Shown here in pieces: positions 49,034 to 61,535 of a DNA stretch of 64,000 nucleotides. Within the stretch, counting starts at the first letter, position 1, and each line of letters begins with the position of its first letter. The notes below the pieces were generated by a model. The model saw nothing but the letters and a program-made list of their open reading frames with translations, ran no database searches and had not been told where the DNA came from. A program made the translations under genes and the position numbers. This DNA is from Thuidium tamariscinum. Taxonomy: Eukaryota > Streptophyta > Bryopsida > Hypnales > Thuidiaceae. The stretch covers positions 23,144,501-23,208,500 of the forward strand of contig OX344754.2 of the NCBI GenBank assembly GCA_947034885.2. Reading direction: 5' to 3'.

Positions 49034-49246
49034 AGCTTGCTCTTCTTCCGATCGGCAATCCACCAAAACAATGGACCTCCGCACGTCCTCACTCGGGTGA
49101 GACAGAATCTGCAGCACTTCTTCACTGGAAACCTCGGGAACTCCTTTGAAATTCGCATCGCAAAGCGCATTGTAAGTTTGTAGCAACCTCTCGCGCTTCT
49201 CCATGTCCGTCATCTCCCGCTGCGGCTCGGGATCCCCCACGGCCAT
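49034..49246 (-). CDS. First exon of a rhodanese-like protein (partial)
   Basis: Starting at ATG 49246, 71 codons run to a strong donor (GTAAGT) at 49033, in phase 0. The peptide is charged at its N-terminus (EMTDMEKRERLLQTYN), then has VPEVSSEEVLQIL and IVLVDCRSEEEQA. The strand-helix start 'LVDxRSxxE' is the first part of a rhodanese (sulfurtransferase) fold. The catalytic-loop part, and the usual following 'VSMxPGA'-type segment, should come next but were not found on the minus strand down to the MutS2 gene. Reading through the donor stops four codons later. The gene either has a long intron or has been truncated by insertion. It has no transit peptide. Confidence 0.6.
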
Positions 49247-50312
49247 GGCGTCTCAGCTCCTCCCTTCACTTCTTCACAATTAATACCGTACCTCTCTTCA
49301 AAACGACCACAACTATCGATCAGTCACAAAGAAAGAAACAGAATGTTATGCTTAAAAAAACGTTGGATCCGACCCACTACCAACTCTTCCGCTGGAAAGA
49401 TCCCAAATGCTAAACCCAACACTGTCGACAATAACTGACGACACAAACCCCACAAGAAAAAGAGCCGAAGACGAGCCCAAGATCGACCTGCAAATTAAGT
49501 TAATACATCATTACAAGAAGTTCCGATGATCAGTACAAGGGGCCAAAAGCAAGAGTGCAAGAAGGTGGGTTCACGAGGAATCCGACCCATAACGTAAGTA
49601 TTGCGAGGGGATGTATGTTGCAAAGTGATGTATTGATTACGGAGATCGAGAAGGGATCCGATCGTACCAGCGCGTCTACGACTGCTTTGTTTTTCGAATT
49701 ATGTCGAGTATTCTGTACCTCGCTCCAGATCGAGGTTCTGGCAATGACGAAGAGTATCCCGGGTTGTGATTTTTTTACTGCAGTTCCAGTAATGATCCCA
49801 TCGGCCTTTCAACTTCTCGAGATTGCGACTCGGGCGATCGAGTCACGCGGATTTCTCGATGAGCTTCGGGTTCATGCAATGGGCATGTGTGACTCTGATG
49901 ACTTGGATTTCCTGATGTCTGACGAAGCGGTCATAGGTCTGCGTGTCAGACTGGCTGGGATGATTAGCGTCCACGTTGGCTCCCACTGACAACACGAGGA
50001 CGGTCAAAGGTCTACCCAGCGTTGGTGGCCGTGCTTCCCAACTTGGATTTTAGGATCGTACCATCCAATGAGGGCCATTAAAAAAAAATGGGGGTTGGAG
50101 AGCAAAGAAATGTTGGAGTGTTTTGATTGGAACTTTTGGGTTGGTACCAATGATTCCAGAACTGGTTTATGGAATTTAGTGCAATATGGTACTTTAAAAC
50201 CTATGCATCAAGACTCATCTTCAGAATTGATGATTTCAGAAAAATCAATATAAAGTACTACTACTAGAAAAAATATTTTGGAATTGAGGAGTAAATAGAA
50301 GTCATGAGAGAA
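49247..50312. other. GC-richer upstream region, no supported gene
   Basis: Composition stays gene-like to about 50.05 kb, then changes abruptly. A plus-strand frame at 49555-49989 (144 codons, no ATG at its start) shows no recognisable motif. It could be an exon of an unknown gene or chance. Confidence 0.3.
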
Positions 50313-51157
50313 AAAACGAGGCCTCTACAGGGCTGCTCCAGAGTGACATCTTTAGCATTATACATGTTACTTTTGGCCCTAAGGAATCATTGATTTCAAT
50401 GTTGGATGTCAAATGATCTAACCTCAGATTTAACTACTCGCCTAAAATGACAGATCATTGCCAAAAACAATTTACTAAAGACCATGGAGTCTTAGTTGAT
50501 TAAATTGGACATTGAACTTAGAATCTCTGGTTTTTAATAAATTCATGTGACTTGAAGCTAGATGAGTCATTAAAGATTTTTGTGTTTTCAGTCTATTCAA
50601 AAGTGAAAAAGAAGAAAATCCTTATGATTGAAAGCAATTGGCTTCTTATCAAAAGTCACTTTGTTTTGTAAGTGTAGAGATGTGAGGAGAAGGTCTTTAT
50701 ACAAGTAGGATAGTGGTAGGCTTTACAATGCATATGGCATTTGTGAATTGGAAGGAGAAGGAGCTCCACCACTCATTGTTATAGTGAAGAGAGATTAAAA
50801 ATAGTATTAAATTTCAAATTTCATGCCTCATTTAATCATATTATTTGAACTCTTTTTTAAAAACCTTCCAACTAAGAAAAGTGAGGTAATGAAGCAAAAT
50901 TTCCAATCCAAAAATCCGTTTGAGATTTCAAATCTTCAAGAAAAAATTATGGACAAAATTCAAACCACATATTTCAAAGAACATTTTCTTTAAGATTTTT
51001 GAGATTGAAGGAACATTTTCTTTGAAATGCTTGAGATTCTAGGAACATTTTCTTTAAGGATCATTTTGATTTTTTTTGAGGATTTCAAATATTTTGATAT
51101 TCTTTAAATATTTTTTTGAGGAACACTTTTTTGAGATTTTCTTCAAGGTTTTTGACA

Positions 51158-51513
51158 CATAAGAGGATTTCTACCTGGTTTACAAGACTGCGAGTTCCCA
51201 AATGCTAGGAACGCATTGGGAACATTGGGAACGCGATGCTGATGTGGTCGAGCGACTGCCACATCAAAAAATACTAATTTTTTATTAATTTTAATTAATT
51301 ATTAAATATTTTTGAAAAAAAAATTTGAAAAAAAATTTTGAAATCATTTTTTTGCTCTTTAGTATATTCTGAAGTTTTTTGGAAAAAAAATTTTAATTTT
51401 TTTTTCTCAAAATTCAAAAATTTAGACCAGCAGGGGGCTAGTCTATAGTAGTGGGAACAATTTCGGGGAACACCCCTGAAACGGTCTTCTGAGGGCCCAA
51501 AAATCCTCTTATG
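51158..51513. mobile_element. MITE, family H, copy 1, nested in the foldback loop
   Basis: The ends CATAAGAGGATTT and AAATCCTCTTATG are inverse. Subterminal phrases GAGTTCCCAAATGCTAGGAA, GACTGCCACATCA and CTGAAACGGTCTTCTGAGG recur in altered form at 57161-57402 and 61247-61535. Confidence 0.65.
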
Positions 51514-51519
51514 TTTCAA

Positions 51520-52450
51520 TGTCAAAGAAAGTATTCCTTTTAAAAAAAACTCAAAGAAAGACATTGAAAAAAACATTTGAACATTTTCTTTGAACAATTG
51601 ATTGAATTTCTTTATTTGATATTTTTTTAATGGTAAACTTTCTTTCACAATAAAATCTTCCAAGAACATTTTCTTTGAACATTTTCTTTGAACATTTTCT
51701 TTGAGGATTTTCAACATTTAGATTTTCTTTGAACAAATTCATTTAGGATTTTATCTTTGAACATTATGATTTCTTTTTAAGAATTTTGAATATCTTTGAT
51801 TTTCTTTGAACATTTCTTTAAGGATTTGATCAAAGAAAATCAAAATCTCTTTCTTTAAGGAATTTATACATTTTCTATGAACATTTTTTTAAAGAATTTT
51901 TTTCTTGAGATTGAAATCTCAAAAGAAGAGATAATTTTTTTTGAAGGAAGAATTTCTTTGAAAATCTCAAAGATAAGATTCAAAGAAAGATTTTAAAGTA
52001 TCTCTAAATTTTCAAACATCTCAAAGAAAGATTTGAGTCTTTGAGATTTCAATGTCAAAGAAAATGTTTAAAAATCACCATTCAAAGAAATTTCAAAAAA
52101 ATGTTTTTGCCATTGAATCTCTTTCTTTGAGATTGAACATCTTTATTGAAATTGAATCTCAAACATTTTAAAGAAAATGTTTGAAAATGTTTGAAAATTT
52201 CTTTGAGATTGTGTCTCAAACAAAATGTTTGAAATTTTTTGAAAAACAGATGTTTGAAATCCTCAAACATTTCAAAGAAAATGTTTGAAAATGTTTGAAA
52301 ATTTCTTTGAGATTGAATCTCAAACAAAATGTTTGAAATTTTTTGAAAAATGGATGTTTGAAATCCTCAAACATTTCAAAGAAAATGTTCCTTCAATCTC
52401 AAAAATCTCAAAGAAAATGTTCTTTGAAACATCCGGTTTGAATTCTATTT
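51520..52450. repeat. Degenerate tandem repeat of CATTTTCTTTGAA-type units
   Basis: Dozens of irregular copies of AAAGAAAATGTTTGAAA or its inverse occur on both strands. The exact run GAACATTTTCTTT repeats at about 51661-51711. Two near-identical blocks also lie at about 52170-52250 and 52265-52350. Confidence 0.75.
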
Positions 52451-53088
52451 ATAAATTTTTTTGGATATTTGAAATCTCAAACAGATTTTTGGATTGGAAA
52501 ATTTGATTCATTACCTCACTTTTCTTAGTTGGAAGATTTTTCAAAAAAGAGTTCAAATAATATGGCTAAATGAGGCAAGAAATTTGGATTTTAATATTAT
52601 TTTTAGTCTCTCTTTACTATAACTATGAGTGGTGGAGCTCCTTCTCCTTCCAATTCAAAAATCCCATATGCATTGTAAAGCCTACCACTATCCTACTTGT
52701 ATAAAGACCTTCTCTTCATGCCTCCACAATCACCAAATGTCAATGATGAAAGTCCTTCACATAGCTAACAAAAATAGCTGTGGATGGGAGATGGTCATTG
52801 TACTAATTTGGGGCATTTTTTTCCCACAACTCGGTGGAAGCTCTTTAACCAAATTGTGGGAAAAGATATAAATTGACTACAAAACATCCAATTATAATTG
52901 TTAAGGGTGACTATAGTACTTCAACCATCATTATTTAACTCCTACTCGGCTTCTGGTTTGTTGACAAGCATTTGACATTGTGACAAGAATTAGGGGAAAA
53001 AAATTTCTTCAGCAAAATAAAAGCAAACTATAGAGTCCTCTACAAGGCTATGGAGCAGTCCTCTAAAGGCCTCATTTTTTCTCTCATG

Positions 53089-55489
53089 TTGTAGAGTTTG
53101 AATTTTAGATTCTATTCATATGATTAGTTACACCAATGCTATCATCAATATTTTCTAAATTTTAAAAGTGAAAATTCAAAAGTTCTTCTGAATTCAATTA
53201 CAAGCAAAATATTGTCCTTTTGGGGGTACATTGTATTGAAATAGATTTGAAATGAGGTTCTCTTTAGATGGTGATTTTTTGGAATTTTTGTATTCTTTGA
53301 TTCTATAACCTCGTTTTTGCAATTCCATATTTGAACTAGAGTCAATGCAATTTTGGCTTGGTCAACCACTTGACAATCTTCTATATTTGTAATTTTAGAA
53401 AAATATATACACCAAATCAACCCTTGGATACAACAACAACTACATAGACTAGCTCTAAAAATTTGGATGACTTTCATTCAAGCTATAATGAAAAAAGAAG
53501 AGTTTCAATTTGTACATCATCTAGAAAGTAGACATTGGTGCACTTCAGAATTGAAGACTAATAGGCATGAAATTTGACTCCCTTTAGAGTAAACAATATT
53601 AATAAAATAGAAAAGAAAGGATTTTGTAAGTTGTGAAAGGTTATTGGGAGTAGTATAACTTAAAATTGACGAAATAGATGTTCATTCCAATGTAAAGGAA
53701 TTTGCAAATTGGCTATCAAATTCCATTATTTGCTATACTTTTGGCTAACATGTCTATATAAAAAGTCTTTTTTTACAACGTACTAGTAGCACAAGGATTT
53801 TTTTCGTAGAAACTTAGCTAATTTTGGCTAGTTTAGGGATTGCTAGTTGGTACTAGAGCTATCTTCCAATCAAAACACTCCATTTCTTTGGGCTTCAACT
53901 CAACAATTTTTTTGTACAAAATAGCCCTTAGTGACCTTTAGATTTAGAATACAAGGCTAGTTACCATAAAAATGTACAAATTTACTTTAAAAGCACCAAA
54001 ATAACTCATTAGAGGTCAAACTGTTGTATAAGACCTTTTCTTTTTGTACAAAATTCAAAGGATAAACATGAACACTTTGTCTTACGTGGAGGGATTTCCA
54101 ATCATCCATTAGATTCTCAATGTCCACAACACCCTTCTAAAATAAGTTAACCATTGAAAGATAGGCTAGTCTTTGTAAAAATCATCTTTTTTCGGTACTA
54201 AGTGAGTTGTTTGCTCAAAAAACAAAACAAGAATATCATTCAATGTCTACTATCGTATGCAAGACTTTGCTTATTTTTCACATGAAATTACAAAGATGAA
54301 CATTTTCACTTCTATCTTATATAGAAGGATTTTTTGTCATCCATTGGACATTTAGTGTCTCTAGCATCCTTTGGACCTATAACCATGGTTTGTTGACTTT
54401 TCAATTTTAGAATTGCATGATAACTTTGTTTAAACCATGATGTTATGCATTGTAATGCACATATGTAGTGAAAATTTTAGATTTTTTAAAAATAAAATAC
54501 AAGATAGAATCAAAAAAATTCCCAAAAAATAAAAAAATTTATGACTTGTAGTAGACATATGACTTAATCTTCGGGGGGGGGGGGGAAATCACCCATTCGT
54601 ATATACATGAAAAATGGTAGCAAATAATGTAAATTGACAATGATACTTGAAATTAGTGGTCATAGGCTTGTTCTTCTAAGGTTGATCTTAATTCTTGAAC
54701 ATTGGCAAGGACAATTTGTGGCCGATGAATGACAAAGAATCTTTCCTTGTAGGATAGATGTATAACTATTTATCTTTGATATTAGGAGTAGAAAGTAGAG
54801 ATCTTTTATAATACTTTGACTTTCAATGAGTACATTGTATCAAAATGCATGATTTCCATGGCCACCAATCCATCCTATGAAGATTAAGCTTGAAAGGTTG
54901 GACCTATGACCATAGGTTTTAGCATCAATATCTTTTAACTCTTGACATTCCCACTATGTGACTATTTCTATTCAAATTTTTTTATAATTAAATTTAAGAG
55001 ACGAAATTACACATCTCTTTCTTCAATAAGAATTTGAATTCTTGTAAAAATTTGAAATTATTGTGAATTTGATGAGGTAAAAGTGAAGGGAATTCATACC
55101 AAATACAAAAAAAAATCAAAAATTCTGAAAATTTCTTCTTATGTGAATACATTAGTATAGAATGTGGTGAAATAAAAACATTTACCACATCTTTTTATTA
55201 TTAGTGATTTAAGGTCGTTTGTTATAAGCCCCAAGTTCAAATTCTACTAGAATATTCAATTTTGGAAATTATTCAAAATTTCAAAGTGGAGTAGAAATTG
55301 AACTTTGTTACTTTCAATTCAATAGTCAAATTTAAATTCAAAAAGAACATTTTTATAGGTCAAATTCACATCTATCTAAGCAAGGTACAAAATTTCACTC
55401 CTAACATAGTGACAATGGTCCATGAGCATCTTCTTACATTGAAAAGTCAAGATATACCACAATGGAGAATATATAATTCTATTTCCTAA
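53089..55489. other. AT-rich intergenic DNA, no gene seen
   Basis: No coding signal. A run of 13 G (54573-54585) stands out. Confidence 0.45.
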
Positions 55490-55692
55490 CACTACAAGAG
55501 AAAGGTGTGTTTTAAGTATAGTCCTAGTAGTATAGTTTTTTAAGTAATGACCTTTGAGTAAGGTTTTTAGTAAAATTTTACTAAAAAGACTGTTTTTTCA
55601 ATAAATTTTTACTAAAAACCTTATTCAAAGGTCATTACTTAAAAGATTATACTACTAGGACTATACTTAAAACACACCTTTCTCTTGTAGTG
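55490..55692. mobile_element. CACTA-type foldback MITE (203 bp)
   Basis: Almost the whole element is one long palindrome. It starts CACTACAAGAGAAAGGTGTG and ends with the exact inverse, CACACCTTTCTCTTGTAGTG, and the arms continue for about 90 bp. CACTACAAGA ends are typical of the CACTA (En/Spm) class. The flanking triplets are TAA and TGA, so the expected 3-bp duplication is imperfect. Confidence 0.85.
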
Positions 55693-57160
55693 TGAAAACA
55701 TATTTTCAATCAACTTCCTCAAAAGACATTTTTGGAAAAACATTATTTTTCATTCTACTTCCTACTTCAAAAAGACATCCAAAAGTCATCCAAAAGACAA
55801 AAAAGACATCATTGTAAGATAGAACCACCTATAACCGATCATTTAAGGTATTTTAGACATGATCTAATGTTGTGCAAGGCAAAACAAATATTTTCAAAGG
55901 TGTAAAGATAAAAATGATGGTGGGATTGCAAGAACTTTGGTAATTTTATCACATGAATTGAAATTACTATGAATTTTGGAAGGCATAAAGTGTACTAAAC
56001 CAAATGCCAATTTATGGAATCTTCTAATTTCAATCACGCAACTCATGATACTTTTTTTTCACTCCTTTCTATTTTTTTGCACACTACTTTGGAAAATGTG
56101 CCATGAACTTTTAATCCCAACTTTGAAATGAGAAAAAAACTCATTCTAGCCTTAGTTGGAAATACACCCATCAATAGGTTGGCTATAGGGCGCTGATTGG
56201 TTATAGGTGGTTCTACTTTAGGCATTTTAATGTTGATACACAAAACAAGACCTATTAACATAGTACTTTGCCAAAAATGATCTACTTTTGGGATGAATGG
56301 GTGCATTCTTTATTCCTACAATAATCTAGAAAGTCATCCATTGGCCACTTTTCAATTACAACATCTTCACAAGGTTGTACCTAAAAGGATGAGGCCTACA
56401 ATGAAATTAGTCAAACAAAACTTTTCAAATTATTGAATGAAGAGATGCATTCTTCATTTTTATAGTTTTTCTTCATGACAATCATTCATCAACCACTTTT
56501 TAGCAAGCATTTGAAATTTAATTCAGCAAAGATGGGCCTAAAACCATCTAATTAAACTTCAAAATCTTTCACTTTGTATGCTCTATTTTTTACTACATAT
56601 GAATGAACTTTTTAATATTATATAATTTTCAGAGATGAATAAATATATTTTCTAAAAGCGATAAAATTTTTGAAGTTTTTTTGCTCAAATTTTTAATTGA
56701 TGTGAATTTTTAAAGAAAAGAATGAAGAAAATACATACCATATACAAAATTGGTTTAAACAATTTGAAAATTTAAAGAAGAGTAATTTTTAGGCTAGAGT
56801 ATTATTATATAAGCTAGCATGCTATATCATTATTTCTTTAGAAACATGGTTATTTTCACTTAACTTCAAACTACAATAAACATTCATTATAGGAGTTTTT
56901 TCAAAATTTTCAAGATGAGAAGGAACAAAACTTGGGGAATTTAGTTGCTTTGCATTAGTGTAAAAGAATAAGAAACATTTTGAAAGTCAATATCTTTTTA
57001 AAAGAGCAATATAACAAAATTCCTAAATATATTGTATAAATACTCTGTTTATTTGAAACAATATACTATAGAAAGTCATAAAATAACTTCTATGATTTTG
57101 ATTTTGATATAATTCAATGACAAGCTTATACTACTATCAAAATTGTGTAAAAAAAGAAAT
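55693..57160. other. AT-rich intergenic DNA, no gene seen
   Basis: No coding signal. The 87-residue minus-strand frame at 56043-56306 has no motif. Confidence 0.45.
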
Positions 57161-57402
57161 CATTAGTGGGGATTTGAGGCCTTTAGGAGACTACGAGTTC
57201 CCAAACTATGGGAATATAAAAAATACTGTGGGAACACAGGAATATGACGTGGTCAAGACTGTGCAATGTTATTGAAAAAAAAATTGAATTTTTTTGCATT
57301 TTAAGACCCCATTTTTTTTTATAATTGTTGGCCTAACAATAGCCAACAGTTTCAAGAATAAACCTAAAACGGCCTTCTAGAGGTGTCAAATCTCTCCTAA
57401 TG
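57161..57402. mobile_element. MITE, family H, copy 2 (242 bp)
   Basis: The left end CATTAGTGGGGATTTGAGGC and right end GTCAAATCTCTCCTAATG are inverse. It shares GAGTTCCCAAACTATGGGAA, ACGTGGTCAAGACTG and CTAAAACGGCCTTCTAGAGG with the other two copies in altered form. Confidence 0.7.
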
Positions 57403-59435
57403 AGATGAAGAATTTCATTTTTCTATATGTTATTTTTGTTTTCTATTATTAGAAAGATCCAAAACATTTGAATTGGCATTCTAATATAAACCTAGTATTT
57501 ATACCAAGAACTAAAAATGTTCAATGAATGACTTTCAAAATAATTATAGAAATAAAGAATTCATCTATAATTTTAGCATTTTGATTCATTTTGATTGACT
57601 ATCTTTGTAATAAGCTCCATTCTTTTAGGTTTTATAGAACAACACTACATAAAATTTGTATCCAATGGATGACTTTGTAGAGGATGGAGGATGGAAAAAA
57701 CCCATTATTTTATCAATCTTTGAAGGTGCTTGAATGCATTTGCAATTTACAATGTGTGCAATGAATTCTTACATTTATTATCAAATATTATTGATATGCT
57801 TTATCCACAAATTGTCTTTGCAATAAAATTTAGGCCTTCACTTGCTAATTACTCTTTAACTAAACTTTAATAAATAAGCAACTTTGAATTTAATCCCATT
57901 AAACAAAATGATGTTTGTCGAATATGTAATTTTTTCACTAATTAAAAAAAACAGAAATCCTTTAAATTTCTAAATTTGAATGCAAATCAAATTTTGAGGT
58001 TTAATCATGGCCTATCAATTTTCTAATTTGAAAATGACATGATGACTTTGGTTTATATCCTGTTGTTTACACTATAATCCATAGTTATAATAAATATTTT
58101 AGATTTTTCAAGTGTATTGAATGTATTTGATATGAATGTTTTCCACTTTTGTTTTTCAAATATTAGAAAAAAAACAAAACTGAAGTTCTTATGACCCATA
58201 GAAGGTATGTGAATTTACCTCAAAATTTATTTTGTTTTAAATTAGAATGTTATACATAGTTGCAATCAAAAGCAAACTTTCAACATGACAATTAATGAAA
58301 ACATGTAACTATGTAAGGTTCTTCATGAATATGAATATCAGATTTCAAAATATATTTCACTTCAATAAATATGTCATTTGAATATAAATATATAAATATG
58401 TATATAAATATATAAGTTTTCCATTAAATAGATATTCATTTAAGGGTCTATAGATATTTATAGTATCTTAATCACATATTCAAAAGGATAATATGGAAAC
58501 AAACCTTAAAGAGAAAGAAATCTTGTCATGAAGAACCTTATATTTATGAAGAACTTTATATGTTTTCATCATTTTTAACCCCTAAAGTACTAAATTGTAT
58601 TTTTGGCAACATAGCATTTTTGGGCAATTCACTATGAAATTATGAATGGAGTTTTTATTTTTAATGTTTGAAATTTACACTCAACATTTTTCCAAGGAGT
58701 AACTTTAGTTGAAAAGTTATTATATGATATGTAGTTTTCATTGCTTCGTGAGCAACCCATGTAAAAAAAACTTCTTAAAAAGTTACTTTTTAAGGAATTT
58801 TTTTTAGATTTGTACCTAAGTGAAAAACTATGAATCATTATATTTTGATCAATGAATCAAAAGGTATGAGGAGTTTGAGTTTGGGGTAGTTTGTAGGTAG
58901 TTATAGAAATGGCGAATTTTATTAAAATGGTGGTATTCCATATGCCATTTTTCAAACCATGTGGTTTCAACTAAATACTAACATCTAGGATAGGTGTAGA
59001 TTTTCAGACATCTAGGACCTATGTAGATTTGAGAGATTTATAATAGATTTAGATTTTAGACAATACAGTTGGAAATATTTTGGACTAATAGAGATTACAA
59101 ACAACTACGAAACATATAGATTTCAAAAATCTATAATAGATTTAAATTTCAAACCACGTGATCTAAACTATAAAAAGTGTCAAAGTAATGGAATGTTACT
59201 AATTTAATGAAATTCGCCATAGAATCTCTATTCTACAAAAATTTGAAATCCTTTATTTAATTCAATTTTTTTTATTTTTAGAAAAATAAATAAAAACATT
59301 AGGTGTAGGTTGTTTATTACAACATTACAACCATTGGGATTAGAAATCTTCAATTCCATAAATAAATTGTTAATAATTTAGTATTTTGGATCATACTCTA
59401 TTTCTTTCTACTTATTCTTTTTTTCCTACATGTTG
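57403..59435. other. AT-rich intergenic DNA, no gene seen
   Basis: At 58577 TTTTAACCCCTAAAGTACT is another terminus of the TTAACCCCTAA family. No gene recognised. Confidence 0.45.
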
Positions 59436-60158
59436 GGTTGTTGCAAGAAATACTTACCATTTTTGGCTCAAAATGGCCTATTTCAACGAGTCTTGTGACT
59501 TTTGGAATATTTTTTTAAAATACAGTAAAATATGGATAATTTGAATAGCAATGAGAATATTGTGCCTTTTAAAATTCAGTCCTATGAAAATTTAACTCTG
59601 AAAGCTATGCACAAAAAAAGCACAATGGAAAATACAATGAACATAGACACTTTGATGTTTGATTTTTTTTAAATATTAAAATATTAAAATAAAATAAAAT
59701 AAAAATACCAATTTTTCCTAACCTCAAGATGCTTCTCTTCAACCACTTTCATCTTTAAGAAAAATAAATTGTCTTTTGTACACATGCGCAAAGGTAGTCT
59801 ACTTTGAGCACATGTGGATATTGGATAATTTATTATTTTAAGAAAATTTCTTAGTGGTCTTGTGTAGCTTTAGTAAAAGTCCTAGAATGCCAATTTTGAG
59901 CTTAAAATTTGCATTTTTAGGTCAAAAATAGGACTTGAACCTCCAAAATGGCTAATGTAGACATCCAATTGGGGGCTATCTAAAAATAATAAAATAATTT
60001 TAAGAAATTTCAAAAAATTATGTTAGGTCTAAAACTTTTATAGGTACCTTCATTTCAAGTTGTATGAAATGGACAGACGATGCAAAAGTTATAAGTAAAA
60101 AACCACCCATCCAAGGCCAAGGGGACAAAAAATAAGACAAGTGTTTCTTGCAATCACC
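59436..60158. mobile_element. Inverted-repeat element, family D (about 720 bp)
   Basis: The left end GGTTGTTGCAAGAAATACTT and right end AAGTGTTTCTTGCAATCACC are inverse. The family has at least four members in the window (1-157, this one, 62372-63017, 63811 onward). No coding capacity seen. Confidence 0.65.
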
Positions 60159-61246
60159 TTGTTGTACAATTCCAAATCATTTGAAATTTTCAAACATGTA
60201 GCCAACTTGCTTTGAATAACAAATTTGAAAGATTACCACCATTTTGGATATTTTTTCATATAATTATAACCATCTAAAGTGCATCTGACTTGATTTTTTG
60301 CAAGGTTAAAAAAAATATATTTGTTAATTCGAAATGCTCATATCCTGCAATCTGTATAGTAGAAATTCTTGAAATTTTTTCTACATCTTCTCAAAATAGT
60401 TTATTACAAGATTCTATGGTTATGAGTGTCTAAAAATGTTTTTTTTTCTAAAAGTTGGTACTTATACTAAAAATGGCAATTTTTGGAGTGTCTTGGTGAA
60501 AACATAGTAAAAAACCTCTAGGAATTAAAGAACCAAGCACATTGGTTGAGTGCATTGATATTCTTAGCAAAATTAGACACATTCAATTTATATATATATA
60601 CACTCTTACAGGAGTTAAAAAAAATTCAAATTTTTTTAGCATCAACTTTTTGGTCAGTATACAAATAAGGTATAATTTTTACTATACAAAAATAACAACA
60701 TTCTTATTTGATCGTCCCTTAAATCTCATAAATAGAATTTACAAATTTTAAACAAGAATTTGTACATATTGAACTATAAACAAATTTCATCCATTTATAA
60801 TTATCTTATTATATATGCAAAGTATGCCTTCAAATTTCTTTTTGGAATAGTTCAATGTATAAATTTAGGATGTGTTTATATCAAAGGGAGATAATTACCT
60901 ATATCCCACAACCAATAAAATAATCTTAAACGACAACAAAAGAATGACATTAGAAGCAAGTACACATGATGAGCTCATACAATGACAATGACCAATCCAT
61001 GCTCCTATTCATGTCTAAGCCCTATATTTGGCTTCCATAACAACCTCTTTATTATACAATTCCAATCTTGTTTTTTGAACTACTGACAACTATTGTCCCT
61101 TGCATTATTAGTTTTTAAAAACGTTTTTAGTACATGTCTATCAATACTAGAAGGAAGCTACTACCTTTCACTTCAAATATTCATAGAAATTTAAAAAGAA
61201 AATTAAGATGGTTATTTTTTCACTAAAATTTTCACAAAAATCAAAT
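60159..61246. other. AT-rich intergenic DNA, no gene seen
   Basis: Nothing recognisable beyond simple AT-rich sequence. Confidence 0.4.
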
Positions 61247-61535
61247 CATTAGGGGAGATTGAGGCCAAAACAAGACAGCAAGTTCCCGAACTATAGGGAA
61301 CAAGGAAACTACATAGTAGTAAGAATGTAACGTGGCTCAGACTTGGCCACATCATTTAAAAAATAAATTTAATTTTGACTTTTTTCATATTTCAAAAACC
61401 AAATTTTATTTATTTTTATTTTTTAATTTTGGTAATTATTGCTTGACAATAGCCAAATGTTTTTTTATTTGTTTCGGGAACAGTGATGGGAATAGGCTTG
61501 AAACAAGCTTCCTTTGCCTCAAATCCCCCCTAATG
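61247..61535. mobile_element. MITE, family H, copy 3 (289 bp)
   Basis: The left end CATTAGGGGAGATTGAGGCC and right end GCCTCAAATCCCCCCTAATG are near-perfect inverses. The interior phrases GTTCCCGAACTATAGGGAAC and TTGGCCACATCA match the other copies. Confidence 0.75.

Larger units (their letters stand above)
50313..53088. mobile_element. Large foldback structure (about 2.8 kb)
   Basis: The outer ends are inverse: CATGAGAGAAAAAACGAGGC (from 50313) and GCCTCATTTTTTCTCTCATG (to 53088), extending to about 40 bp through GGCCTN-TAGAGG-CTGCTCCA. A second, longer inverted pair lies inside, about 50686-51010 against 52390-52719, sharing AAGGTCTTTATACAAGTAGG and TGGTAGGCTTTACAATGCAT. The centre carries degenerate repeats of a CATTTTCTTTGAA unit and another MITE (51158-51513). 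No transposase frame was seen. Confidence 0.75.

Noticed and set aside
49555..49989. 144-codon plus-strand frame in gene-like DNA
   Set aside because: It has no ATG at its start and no motif. It is noted only as a region, because an exon of an unknown gene cannot be excluded.
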